In this document: positions 6,379 through 15,325 of the stretch, one piece after another | Numbering within the stretch: position 1 is the stretch's first letter | Layout of the letters: each line of letters begins with the position of its first letter | Assembly (NCBI GenBank): GCA_038322815.1 | Contig: JBBQGG010000004.1 | Span: 23,869-87,868, forward strand | DNA: 64,000 bases | Source of the DNA: PALSA-1296 sp038322815 | GTDB lineage: Bacteria > Bacteroidota > Ignavibacteria > Palsa-1295 | Direction: 5' to 3' | Notes under the pieces: generated by a model | Databases searched by the model: none | The model's input: the letters and a program-made list of their open reading frames with translations, nothing else | Told to the model about the DNA's origin: nothing | Translations under genes and position numbers: made by a program

Positions 6379-7557
6379 TTAGGCTTCCTGCAAAGCAAGC
6401 AATTTTATTGCTGAATTATAGACCATATCAACTTCAATATTCCTCATGCACAAAAAATGCTCTTCCGGGCTGCGATAGCAGGTCAGCGGTTTCGGTGAGT
6501 AATAAAAACATGGGCGGCATTCGATACCGGTGTGGACGATCTCGTATTTTGTTTTCCAGGGATGGACGTATGTTTCGTTCGTTGGACCGAAGATGGCTAC
6601 CGTCGGCAGATCGAGCGCTCCGGCAATATGCATCAGCGCCGAATCATTGGAAACGAAAAGCGACATCTTTTTCATGATAGCTACAGAGTCCATAATAGAC
6701 TTCGTCTTTACTTCTATAATATCATCACCGCATAGCTGCATGATGATCTCATTCGGTTGGGTATCATCGGGCCCGCCGAAGAGAAAAATTGTTGCGCCGA
6801 GTTCATGTTTTAATTTTTTTGCAAGCTCTGCAAATTTCTCAGGTGCCCAACGGCGGCGGATGTGGTTTTTGAAAAGAGCTGTGCCGGCATGAAAACCGAT
6901 GAGTAGCTCCCCAGCCTTTTCAAGGCGGGGGCTGGGGGGTGGTTGATTCAGATTCTTCTGTAACTCCGGATCAACCACCCCAACCCCTCCTTGAAAAGTA
7001 GGGGCTTTTAGTGTCATCCATTCTTCACCAAAGATGATATGCTCAGGCAGCAAATGCAATTCGAGATTCGGAAGAGATTCTTCTTGAAGTTCAGGCTCGA
7101 TTCCAAGCGCGGAAAGAAGTCTGACATTTTCTTCAACACAATGGTAAGAATCATCTTCTAAAATACGATCAGTATTGAGCCAATTCAAATTCCGCCAATT
7201 ACGATGGCCATAGTGAATTCCGATCCTTTTTTTTGCTGCGAGAAGATAGGAAAATAAATTATATTCACGCCTGTTTTCAGGATAAATATTTATGGATATA
7301 TCAAAGGAAAGTTTGCGAAGATGTAAGAGATAAAGAAAACCTTCGAATTTATTTGTATTTATAAAATCAAAATAATGAATATGATCGAGATTCGGATTTG
7401 TCAGAAATAACTCGCGCGTTGCTGCAAACATCACCAGCGCATGGATCTCCGCATCAGGTTTTGCCCTGCGTAAAAGAGCAAGCATCGGAGTGGACATCAG
7501 CGCATCGCCGAGACCAGGAAGCGCGATGATGAGAATTTTTTCTTTATGTATGCTCAC
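6379..7557 (-). CDS. Glycosyltransferase family 9 (heptosyltransferase-like)
   Basis: GT-B fold enzyme that transfers a sugar, usually a heptose, from a nucleotide donor during surface polysaccharide or LPS core synthesis at the inner membrane face. The N-terminal Rossmann domain starts ILIIALPGLGDALMSTPML. The C-terminal domain has FLFGGPDD, SNDSALMHIAGAL and VAIFGPTNETYVHPW, the donor-binding signature of GT9. At 392 residues it is longer than usual because about 34 residues (184-218, including FQGGVGVVDPE and NQPPPSPRLEKAGE) are encoded by a palindromic repeat in the linker between the two domains. The start overlaps the YfhO-like stop by 4 bases, so the two are co-translated. Acceptor sugar unknown. 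Confidence 0.88.
   Translation of the reverse strand: MSIHKEKILIIALPGLGDALMSTPMLALLRRAKPDAEIHALVMFAATRELFLTNPNLDHIHYFDFINTNKFEGFLYLLHLRKLSFDISINIYPENRREYNLFSYLLAAKKRIGIHYGHRNWRNLNWLNTDRILEDDSYHCVEENVRLLSALGIEPELQEESLPNLELHLLPEHIIFGEEWMTLKAPTFQGGVGVVDPELQKNLNQPPPSPRLEKAGELLIGFHAGTALFKNHIRRRWAPEKFAELAKKLKHELGATIFLFGGPDDTQPNEIIMQLCGDDIIEVKTKSIMDSVAIMKKMSLFVSNDSALMHIAGALDLPTVAIFGPTNETYVHPWKTKYEIVHTGIECRPCFYYSPKPLTCYRSPEEHFLCMRNIEVDMVYNSAIKLLALQEA
6906..7006. repeat. Coding palindromic repeat, family D (inside GT9 gene)
   Basis: Arms ccagccttttcaaggcggg and cccctccttgaaaagtagggg, with a second inner pair ggggtggttga / tcaaccacccc, enclose a short unique centre. The element is in frame within the glycosyltransferase gene. 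A related element in the same frame and orientation is inside the next gene at 7863-7962. Confidence 0.85.
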
Positions 7558-9932
7558 GATTTTTTCTTAGCGAAAGCAAATACGCCAAGCGCTGCTATTG
7601 ATATTCCAAGTGTAGCAATTGTTACCATCGAACCTGTTTTGAAGGCATCCGATTCATATTTCATAATGATCGTATGATCCCCTTTCGGTACTTCAACAGC
7701 TCGAAGCGATGTGAATGCCCGATAGAGCTTCGTTTCCTTTCCATCTATATATGCATGCCATGCAGGGTAATACACTTCAGAGAAAAAGAGCATTCCATTT
7801 TCTTTCGTCGAAACTTTCGCTTCGATCTCATTTTCTTCAAAGCGGGTCACATGAGCCTCCTGCTCCCCCGCGTTTTCAAGGCGGAGCCTGGGGGGTGGTT
7901 GATGCTGATTTGTGTGCAATATGGAATCAACTACCACATCCCCTCCTTGAAAAGGAGGGGCTATCGCAATACTCGGTTTTTCTTCAAGCAAAATAATATT
8001 TCTATAGTCAAAAGCCGAATCTGTTCGTAATATTTTTTTTGCTTCTTCATCAGGATGAATTGAAGTTTTATAATACATTTTTACACGAGGCAAATACGAA
8101 GCTCTTTCAACAAACCCTGCGCTTCCACCTTTTTCTTCGACAGTCCATTTGATGTTTAGCAAGTCAGCAGTTATATCAGGATTCACACATTCCGGTGAAC
8201 TCCGAGCAAGGACTAGCGGATTGTATCCTTCAAGCAATTGTATTCTATCGTATGCGCCGTCATTTCGTTTCAGTAGCATTGCATGTTGAGACCTGATTCT
8301 TGCGCGCGATAATTCTTTAGTCTGGTCTTGCTTGATCTGCGCAACAAGCTGCGGCTGCTCGGAATATGCAGCGCGCGGATCTTCCTTCGATGCATTAAGC
8401 CCCATTCCGTAATTAAATAATTCAATAATGGTCAGAGCGATCGCGCCAAGAGCGAGCGGCATTCCCACTACCTTTTTTTGTATGAGAATAAACCCGATCA
8501 CAAGCATACTTAGTACCGGCAATGCGGCAAGCCCTGCTGCCCATGAGATAGACTGCCCCATCTCCGGTGTTGCGCCTGCCATAAATGATTGCGGCGTGAA
8601 CATCCCGGCAAGTGCAGCGATCCAGATGAATCCGAAAACTCCCATGCATCCATAAATTATTTTTCGAGTTCGATCAGGTAATTCTCTTCTGATCGCCTGC
8701 GATAATCCAACTCCGGAAAGCGCGCTCATTGCAAAAGTAAATACCATCATCATTCTCGCAGGGGTACGAAGTTTACTAAAGAGCGGAAGCTGGAAAAATA
8801 TTTTATAAAGGAAGAAATGATCGCCCAGCGAAAAGAGTACGGCGAATAAACTCATCCCTGCAAAAAAAGCAATATATTTTTTCTTGCCGCCGAATACTGC
8901 GACAATTGCAAAGAGAAGCGGAAGAACTCCGATATAGCACATCGTCTCCCAAGATAAATAATAAGGTCCATTCCAATATTGCACTTTCGCTTCGCGCAGT
9001 GCATCAGTCACTCCAAAGAGTCGCGGCAGAATAAGCGTTGCAAGATGCCCAAAACTCAGAGAACCTTCAACAGATTTTTCAAATGTGATCACATCGCGGC
9101 GTGAAAGAGCAGCAAGCTCTTGCGATGGAAGAAGCTGAATTGCAAAAAGTCCGACAGCAATTATTGCAGGCACTGCCATTCGCAAAAATACCATTGCCGA
9201 AAATGCTTCCGCATCTTTATTTCGGATGCGATACACAATTTCATACACTGCAAGCAGACCAAGAAAGAATGTGAGATAGAGCGATGTCTGCGGATGACCG
9301 GCAAGATACATTGCACCGAGAACAAGACCAGCTCCGATCGAATGCTTCCACGAATCGCAACCTTTCAAAAATAACAAGACGACGAACGGAAAAAGCGCAA
9401 GCTGATAGACGATCATTTGATGCATCGGCTGTGCCGTCAGGTAGCCGCTAAAAGCATAAACTATTGCGGCGAAAAGTGCTGACCAGTCATCGATCTTGAA
9501 AATTTGCTTCACCAGATAAAACATTCCTGCCGCCGCAACAAAATAATGAAGAATGATAAACCATTGCATGACCACAGGAGAAAGATGGCCATCGGATACA
9601 AAAAACGATTGCACCATATTTATAGGATACCAGAACGCAACCTGAATATCGGCGATAAAAGGCATACCCGAAAAAACATACGGATTCCATTGCGGAATAT
9701 GCCCTGCGGCAAGACTTGAAGCGGCAAGGGTACGGAATGGAAATTCTTGCTCGACGAAATCCTCCCATAAAAATTTTCCGCCAAATAGGATCGGATAATA
9801 AAAGATAAGCACCAGCCCAAGTAATATGCCAAGCGCGGCAAGCGGCGCTATCTTTGCAAGTGTAATAGGAGCAGAAGACTTCCGCGATGTCTCAGTAACT
9901 TTCGTTTTTATGGTTACAGTTTGTTTTGCCAT
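7554..9932 (-). CDS. YfhO family membrane glycosyltransferase-like protein
   Basis: A 792-residue polytopic membrane protein of the YfhO family (GT-C fold relatives). After a cytoplasmic N terminus and the first membrane segment (LGILLGLVLIFYYPILF) comes the periplasmic loop with HIPQWNPYVFSGMPF, the family hallmark with its acidic neighbours (WEDFVEQEFPF). About ten more hydrophobic helices follow, then a soluble beta-rich C-terminal domain (about 600-760) and a last helix. YfhO proteins are linked to glycosylation of lipoteichoic acid or other envelope polymers using polyprenyl-phosphate sugars. A palindromic repeat encodes residues about 657-690 in a loop of the soluble domain without breaking the frame. 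It is co-translated with the GT9 gene. Confidence 0.88.
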   Translation of the reverse strand: MAKQTVTIKTKVTETSRKSSAPITLAKIAPLAALGILLGLVLIFYYPILFGGKFLWEDFVEQEFPFRTLAASSLAAGHIPQWNPYVFSGMPFIADIQVAFWYPINMVQSFFVSDGHLSPVVMQWFIILHYFVAAAGMFYLVKQIFKIDDWSALFAAIVYAFSGYLTAQPMHQMIVYQLALFPFVVLLFLKGCDSWKHSIGAGLVLGAMYLAGHPQTSLYLTFFLGLLAVYEIVYRIRNKDAEAFSAMVFLRMAVPAIIAVGLFAIQLLPSQELAALSRRDVITFEKSVEGSLSFGHLATLILPRLFGVTDALREAKVQYWNGPYYLSWETMCYIGVLPLLFAIVAVFGGKKKYIAFFAGMSLFAVLFSLGDHFFLYKIFFQLPLFSKLRTPARMMMVFTFAMSALSGVGLSQAIRRELPDRTRKIIYGCMGVFGFIWIAALAGMFTPQSFMAGATPEMGQSISWAAGLAALPVLSMLVIGFILIQKKVVGMPLALGAIALTIIELFNYGMGLNASKEDPRAAYSEQPQLVAQIKQDQTKELSRARIRSQHAMLLKRNDGAYDRIQLLEGYNPLVLARSSPECVNPDITADLLNIKWTVEEKGGSAGFVERASYLPRVKMYYKTSIHPDEEAKKILRTDSAFDYRNIILLEEKPSIAIAPPFQGGDVVVDSILHTNQHQPPPRLRLENAGEQEAHVTRFEENEIEAKVSTKENGMLFFSEVYYPAWHAYIDGKETKLYRAFTSLRAVEVPKGDHTIIMKYESDAFKTGSMVTIATLGISIAALGVFAFAKKKS
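7863..7962. repeat. Coding palindromic repeat, family D (inside YfhO gene)
   Basis: Arms ctcccccgcgttttcaaggc and ccctccttgaaaaggagggg, with inner ggggtggttga. It is in frame in the YfhO-like gene and is translated as APPFQGG ... NQHQPPPRLRLENAGE, very close to the peptide encoded by the copy at 6906-7006. Confidence 0.85.
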
Positions 9933-10243
9933 GAATATTAAACAAAATGAATTTAGGCAAAATTACGACATGGAAGTGGATTAATTATGATAATGGGGTA
10001 ATATTCTGTTGCTTGTTAAGCCCGAAGAATCAGTTCAGCTTGATCAAATTCAGTTGCGTATCTGGAGAACTTAAAACCGCTTGAATATAAAGAACTAAGA
10101 ATATTTAAAAGGCACCCATGTAAATTTTCGTTTTAAAAAAAATATTTGGCGAAAGGCACCTATGTTTTGGGGAATTCCAAAAAAAATCTTCGCTGGGCAC
10201 CTTGACAAAATGATTTTTATTCCGTATATTTGTATTCGTTCGT
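9933..10243. other. 311-base gap without a gene; three GGCACC motifs before a promoter
   Basis: No coding potential is seen. AAAGGCACC(C/T)ATGT occurs at 10108-10121 and 10152-10165, and GGCACC again at 10196-10201, giving a spacing of about 41-44 bases. The third copy abuts the -35 element of a plus-strand promoter (separate entry). The flanking genes are both on the minus strand. Confidence 0.6.
10202..10232 (+). promoter_or_regulatory. Consensus promoter directed antisense into the GT2 gene
   Basis: TTGACA at 10202-10207, a 17-base spacer, and TATATTTG at 10225-10232. This fits both the sigma-70 consensus and the Bacteroidota -7 box TAnnTTTG. It points to the right, but no plus-strand gene follows: transcription would enter the 3' end of the minus-strand GT2 gene. 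Confidence 0.45.
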
Positions 10244-10993
10244 TCATCCACCCCTATGCAGCTTCCTTATTCGTAACAACTCTAAAAACATTTGGGCTGA
10301 ATCGCTTAAGGCACCAACGGTTGTGCGTTCGTCGTTATACCATTCGACGGCAACTTCTTTTACTTTATAGCCTGCTTTTTTTGCAAGGTAGAGTATCTCC
10401 ACATCAAACGAGAATCCCATGACCTTCTGCGCCGTAAATAATTTTTCGGCTGCTTCACCGCGGAATCCCTTGAATCCGCATTGTGTATCTCTTATTCCAC
10501 GGAGGACAAAAATTTGGACCAACATATTAAAAAACCTGCCCATCATCTCGCGGTAGATCGGCTGATGAACTTTCACAAGTGTTCTGCCTTCAAGCGCGCG
10601 GCTTCCGACGACGACGTCGTAGTGTTCCTTTTCTATCGCCTGAATAACTTTTTCAATTTCATGAATAGGAGTGGATAGATCGGCATCGGTGAATATTCGG
10701 ATCGCGCCTTTTGCCTCAAGCATTCCGGCTTGTACTGCAGCGCCTTTGCCTGCATTCGTGCCTAATTCGATGAGCCGTGTCTGGATCGATGGATTACGAC
10801 CACTTCCCACCGGATGAAGTGGTTTTGCAAATGCCGCACGTACTACTTCGACGGAATTATCGGGAGATCCGTCATCGACCACGATGACTTCAGAATCATA
10901 CGGAGCATTTGCAAGATAGAGAAATATTTTATCAAGCGAAGCCTCAATACGGCTCGCCTCTTTATAAGCAGGAATGATAAGCGATAAGTACAT
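10244..10993 (-). CDS. Dolichyl/polyprenyl-phosphate glucosyltransferase-like GT2
   Basis: GT-A fold family 2 glycosyltransferase of the ALG5/DPM type. It moves a sugar from a UDP or GDP donor onto a polyprenyl phosphate at the cytoplasmic face of the membrane. The 249 residues show the donor site VVDDGSPDNS (near 40), the DxD motif FTDADLSTP, then VVGSRALEGR and DTQCGFKGFRG, all typical of ALG5-like enzymes. There is no C-terminal membrane helix. It is probably the source of lipid-linked sugar for the nearby GT-C proteins (YfhO-like, two DUF2723), which would explain the clustering. Its upstream region is an AT-rich palindromic repeat (10995-11066). Confidence 0.88.
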   Translation of the reverse strand: MYLSLIIPAYKEASRIEASLDKIFLYLANAPYDSEVIVVDDGSPDNSVEVVRAAFAKPLHPVGSGRNPSIQTRLIELGTNAGKGAAVQAGMLEAKGAIRIFTDADLSTPIHEIEKVIQAIEKEHYDVVVGSRALEGRTLVKVHQPIYREMMGRFFNMLVQIFVLRGIRDTQCGFKGFRGEAAEKLFTAQKVMGFSFDVEILYLAKKAGYKVKEVAVEWYNDERTTVGALSDSAQMFLELLRIRKLHRGG

Positions 10994-10994
10994 C

Positions 10995-11066
10995 AGAATT
11001 GAAAATGTAGAATTGAGAATTGAGAAGGAGAGTTTTTCTCAATTCTCAATTCACAATTCCCAATTC
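10995..11066. repeat. Interspersed palindromic repeat, family E (copy 1)
   Basis: Built from gaattgagaattgag on one side and ctcaattctcaattcacaat on the other, forming a long AT-rich inverted repeat that fills the gap between the DUF2723 and GT2 genes. The second copy lies between pyrH and frr at 60496-60597. Confidence 0.8.
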
Positions 11067-11069
11067 ATT

Positions 11070-14000
11070 TTATTTTTTCACCGGATTCTTTTTCATCGCG
11101 CCGCTATCAGGCGGTGCTGTTTCCATTCCGAGCGAATGCTTGAGCGAATCAACATGCTGCTGCAACCCTTCGAACTCGAGCGCCAGACTTGTGCCGGCAA
11201 GATCTCTTCCGTAACGTTTGAAGAACTCATCATAGAGCGCTACAGCCTTTTGTTTGTCTCCTCTTTTCTCAGCCATCATAGCCTCGACTTCGAGGATTCG
11301 GAATTGGAATCTGCCCTGATCCTGAGGATTTTTGACAACCTGCGCCAAATGCTGCAAGATCGTTTGAGCCTTTTCAATATCACCGCTGGCGATCAATCCC
11401 TCAGCATAAAGCACATGGCCTTGCATCTCTCGTCCGGTTAATTGAGGAAGATTTGCCGTTTCGTTATATTGATTTTGAAGATCGACCAATGCATACTTCT
11501 GGAATTTCTTTGCTTTTTCCGCATATCCGATCCGGTTAGCAAGCTGCGCAGTAAGCGGCATGATCTGATCGTCATAGTGTACTCGTTCAGGTGGAATAAC
11601 ACTATCGAGCATGTCAAGCGCCTTCTTGGCTTCGGTGATCTTCCCGACGTTTGCAAAATGATCTGCCAGAGAATAATATGTCTGCTGGAATGAGAAGAAC
11701 GGTGCGAAGTTCGTACGGTCTTCATTGCTCCAGCGTGCCTGCGGATCGCGGAAAGTATTCAGAAGATATCCGCGATGCGGTGTTAGCACCGGAGTCGTCA
11801 CAAGATTAAATGCTGCTTCTGCGCAGACATCTTCTCGGAGTCCTCTGCCGCCGGATTGCATAATAGGTGTTACGCGCTGCGACATACCTTCGGATACAAT
11901 AAATGGACGTAAGCCGACAAGATAATTATCCTGAACGAACGGAGCAAAATAGATCGGGCGAACATTGATATTCGCCTGGACTATCGAGCGAACAAGTTGA
12001 TCGGCTACCATGACGATATAATCATCTTTTCCTCGCTGCATCTCGCCTCGGAAATTCCATGTCATTACCCCATCAGTTGCATTCGGATTTCCGGTAAATT
12101 GCTGCATGGTTGCCGCGGTTATTTTTACGGATTCCGGCTTCAGCTTATCCTGATAATAATGAACACCAAATTCCGAATCATCAGGAGCATCAAGTACTTT
12201 ATCCTCAAAGCCCGGAAGATCAACTTTCTTCCCGACTCCCCAGACATCTTTTTTAAGCTGCTTAATATACCAGCTCATATTACCGAGTGAAAGATTGACA
12301 ATGCGCACATCACGACGAATGCCATAGACATCCTGTGCGCACCAGAGCGGGAATGTATCGTTATCTCCGGCAGTGAAAAGAATAGCATCTTTATCACAGC
12401 TTTGCAATACGTTATACGCGTATTCGAGTGGAATATTATTATGCGATCGGGAATATTCCCTCCACTTCGAAGATTGATCGAATGTCTTGCCTGTCATCAT
12501 TCCTGCAAGACCGATGCATTGATTCAGCGGAATTAAGATCATCGCAGCGGCGAATGTTCCGCCAATGAGGGCGATACTTCCCTGATTTCCTGTTGCGATC
12601 GGTGTATCGATATTTTCATCATCGCCCGAACTTAATTTTTTCGCGCGCAGCATTTCCATGATGCCCGTTGCACCGATGCCTATCCACATGGCATAGAGAT
12701 AGAATGCTCCAACGTAAAAATAATCACGTTCGCGTGGCTGCGGGTCCTGCTGGTTCTGATACCATGCCGTTGCCCAGCCGAAGAGAATGAACGCTGCTAA
12801 TATCGTGAGCGCTCGTTTCGGGTCTCGCTTGAAATGCCAATAGAGACCGACGAGTCCTAAGATGAATGGCAAGCCCCATGTCTTCGACCAATCAACTCCC
12901 GAGCCATCGGCTTGATTTACTCTGCCCACAAAATTCCAGAGGAGATAGCGATTGTACATTTCATTGGTTTGGTATTTCAAAAAGAAATCCCAGTTGCCTG
13001 TATAATTCGAAAAAGTCGGATCCTCTTCATGAGGACGTTCCTGATCGCCAACCTGACGAGGCCATGGCGGACGGTAGCCGTACTGATCGCGATTAATAAA
13101 TTCGGTGATGGATTTGAAACTGCTTGCATGATGCTGATTCATCGGTGGCTCCTGACCTGCACGAACGATGATCATGTAATATGTTGAGTAACCGAAGAAA
13201 AGCAGGAACACTGACCATAAGCATAAATTCAGCAATGCTTTTTTCTCGCGCTGAGAATAAATTATGCCGATCACCGTTCCGACGATCAGTGCATATCCTG
13301 TGAGCTGCGAGATCATTGCATTCGGACTCGGAGCCATTTTTCCGGCAATATAGCCGATGATGTATCGAGCAAGAAATGCCAAGCCAATCTGCGTATAGGT
13401 TCGCTTGGAAACTCCAAAATATCCTTTATCTTTTGTTGCAGTGGCTTTCGTCGAAGCATTATATATCCAGACAACAATTGCTGCGCCTATAACTCCGTAT
13501 GCCGTAGTGATCGCACCGCCTCCGAGCAATTCTACAAGTTCGGATAGAACGAGTTTGAATGCGATGACAAATGCAACGCATGATGCAAGTACCATTGCAA
13601 ACCACGAAGCAACGGTCGTATCTTTTCTGCGGCGGTAATAGATCAGCATGAAGCATGGGAACACTGCAAGCAATGCTAATTGATGCACGCCGAGCGAAAG
13701 TCCGATCACATACGAAACAAGCAGCAGATATTTTTCCGAATGCTCTTCTTCTGCATGATCGTACCAGACGAGCATTAGCCACGGAATGATGGAAATAAAG
13801 AGCGAGCCGAATGCATAAACTTCGCATTCGAGGGCATTGAACCAGAAGCTATCGGTGAAACAATAGGTCAACGCAGCAATTAGTGCGCCGCCATAAACGG
13901 TCATCTCATCAAGAAAAGATTTCGGTTCGCCGCGCCAGAGCTTGATAAGGCGCGCCGTCGTAAGATAGAGCAGTAATATCGAAAGTGCCGATACAAGTAC

Positions 14001-14240
14001 TGAGAAAAGATTATACCGCGCAACAGGATCGCTAAATGTCGGCAGCATCATGGCAAAGCGCCCCAGTATCGTCCAGAGCGGCGAGCCCGGCGGATGCCCG
14101 ACTTGTAAGCCGACTGCTGCAGCGGCAAATTCACCGCAATCCCAAAATGAAATGGAAGGCTGCATCGTCAGCAAATACGTGAAAAATGCGACGAAGAACG
14201 CTATTCCTGCGAATATATAATGATTCCGTTTAGATACCAT
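11070..14240 (-). CDS. DUF2723 family membrane protein with TPR-like C terminus
   Basis: A 1056-residue GT-C-like membrane protein, probably a protein or lipid O-glycosyltransferase using polyprenyl-linked sugar at the periplasmic side. The start FVAFFTYLLTMQPSISFWDCGEF is the DUF2723 signature; its acidic residues after the first helix match the catalytic Asp/Glu position of protein O-mannosyltransferases. GHPPGSPLWTILGRF follows. About twelve hydrophobic helices reach to about residue 590. A periplasmic domain (TAGDNDTFPLW, VRIVNLSLGN) and a helical TPR-like tail (about 870-1040) complete the protein. A paralogue of similar size and order is encoded at 17277-20174. The two are not adjacent but lie in the same block of glycosylation genes. 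Confidence 0.85.
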   Translation of the reverse strand: MVSKRNHYIFAGIAFFVAFFTYLLTMQPSISFWDCGEFAAAAVGLQVGHPPGSPLWTILGRFAMMLPTFSDPVARYNLFSVLVSALSILLLYLTTARLIKLWRGEPKSFLDEMTVYGGALIAALTYCFTDSFWFNALECEVYAFGSLFISIIPWLMLVWYDHAEEEHSEKYLLLVSYVIGLSLGVHQLALLAVFPCFMLIYYRRRKDTTVASWFAMVLASCVAFVIAFKLVLSELVELLGGGAITTAYGVIGAAIVVWIYNASTKATATKDKGYFGVSKRTYTQIGLAFLARYIIGYIAGKMAPSPNAMISQLTGYALIVGTVIGIIYSQREKKALLNLCLWSVFLLFFGYSTYYMIIVRAGQEPPMNQHHASSFKSITEFINRDQYGYRPPWPRQVGDQERPHEEDPTFSNYTGNWDFFLKYQTNEMYNRYLLWNFVGRVNQADGSGVDWSKTWGLPFILGLVGLYWHFKRDPKRALTILAAFILFGWATAWYQNQQDPQPRERDYFYVGAFYLYAMWIGIGATGIMEMLRAKKLSSGDDENIDTPIATGNQGSIALIGGTFAAAMILIPLNQCIGLAGMMTGKTFDQSSKWREYSRSHNNIPLEYAYNVLQSCDKDAILFTAGDNDTFPLWCAQDVYGIRRDVRIVNLSLGNMSWYIKQLKKDVWGVGKKVDLPGFEDKVLDAPDDSEFGVHYYQDKLKPESVKITAATMQQFTGNPNATDGVMTWNFRGEMQRGKDDYIVMVADQLVRSIVQANINVRPIYFAPFVQDNYLVGLRPFIVSEGMSQRVTPIMQSGGRGLREDVCAEAAFNLVTTPVLTPHRGYLLNTFRDPQARWSNEDRTNFAPFFSFQQTYYSLADHFANVGKITEAKKALDMLDSVIPPERVHYDDQIMPLTAQLANRIGYAEKAKKFQKYALVDLQNQYNETANLPQLTGREMQGHVLYAEGLIASGDIEKAQTILQHLAQVVKNPQDQGRFQFRILEVEAMMAEKRGDKQKAVALYDEFFKRYGRDLAGTSLALEFEGLQQHVDSLKHSLGMETAPPDSGAMKKNPVKK

Positions 14241-14391
14241 CAGAGATAAATTATAAAAATTTCAAGCACTATTAAACCCATTTTAGGCTAAGAGCAATCC
14301 CTTAGATCTGGGATTATTATCATATTAATGCTCGTTCAATCTATTATGATAGCGCAGCTATTTTGTAGGCTGTTCTACTCCATAATTAAGA

Positions 14392-15316
14392 ATGAAATTT
14401 TTAAGCTTTCAAATCATCATCCTGTCGCTTTTGCTCCTTCTTTCATTGCAAGGAGCGAAAGCGCAGTATGTTTGGACGATGACTCATCCTGATACCGCTT
14501 CCGGAAATACTTACTATTTTACAGCGCTTTCATGTTCGGGTGACAACTGCACTGCAGGCGGAATATATACGGACGGTGGTTTCAATTTTAAACACGCTTT
14601 TTTTGCATTTTGGCGAAGCACTGATGCCGGCATAAGTTGGGTTATGCAGGATCCGGGATTTGGAAACATTGGAGCAGCACAAGGGTACCAGATCACTGCC
14701 ATTCAGCAAATTGATTCATTGAATATCGTTGCATCGAGCGATTCAGGCTTTCTCTTTCATAGTTTTGACGCAGGTAAAACATGGAATATTCAACATTGCA
14801 ATACTATTTGGGGTCTTTTTGATGTTCATTTCTCAGATTCTCTTACCGGTATCGTCATAAGCGGAGGTCCTACCCCTATTCATACGACGACAGACGGCGG
14901 AAGGCATTGGGTTGACGCACAATATCAAATATGACGCAGGATATGCAAATGGAATATGCTGGGCTTCAAATGGTCAACTCGTTGCAGCATATCAGAACTT
15001 TGAGGATCGAGGCTCGGCAGGAATACTCATCAAAGGAGACCAAATCAGGTCTCGGGTAGAAGCTTACGAACATATTGTTTGGAATACATTTCTTTATCCA
15101 AATCCTGCATCTAAAGAGTTAAAAATTCTCTCAGTAGATGCATCAAGACCCATCAGCATTTATGACATGCTCGGGCGCGAAATGCTAAAGGGGTATACAG
15201 ATTCCAAAGGAAAACTTCTAATGGATATTTCATCTCTTTCAAGAGGAATTTATTTCGTAATGCTTGATCACTATGGAAAAATCCTCCCGATTGGTAAGGT
15301 TGCTGTAATTAGATAA
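14392..15316 (+). pseudogene. Secreted T9SS-sorted protein with BNR-like repeats, frameshifted
   Basis: The first part (14392-14934) has a signal peptide ending KAQ, then sialidase/BNR-type repeats (RSTDAGISW, HSFDAGKTW, HTTTDGGRHW), as in Ycf48-like propellers. Its stop at 14932-14934 is reached just after the last repeat. The -1/+1 neighbouring frame continues from about 14912 (YDAGYANGICWASNGQ) and ends in a type IX secretion sorting domain (LYPNPASKELKI, SIYDMLGREM, GIYFVML). Joining the two frames gives one normal secreted surface protein of about 307 residues. A single-base change near 14905-14935 therefore separates the sorting signal from the rest. A TTG at 14912 could start the second half alone, but without a signal peptide. 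Confidence 0.75.
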
Positions 15317-15325
15317 TTATCAACC

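Noticed and set aside
10162..10422. Plus-strand reading frame near the orphan promoter as its gene
   Set aside because: The frame begins upstream of the promoter and is the antisense of the well-supported GT2 gene, with no protein-like features.
14912..15316. Independent gene starting with TTG and ending in a sorting domain
   Set aside because: It has no signal peptide, and its sequence continues the propeller of the upstream frame, so a frameshifted single gene is the simpler reading.
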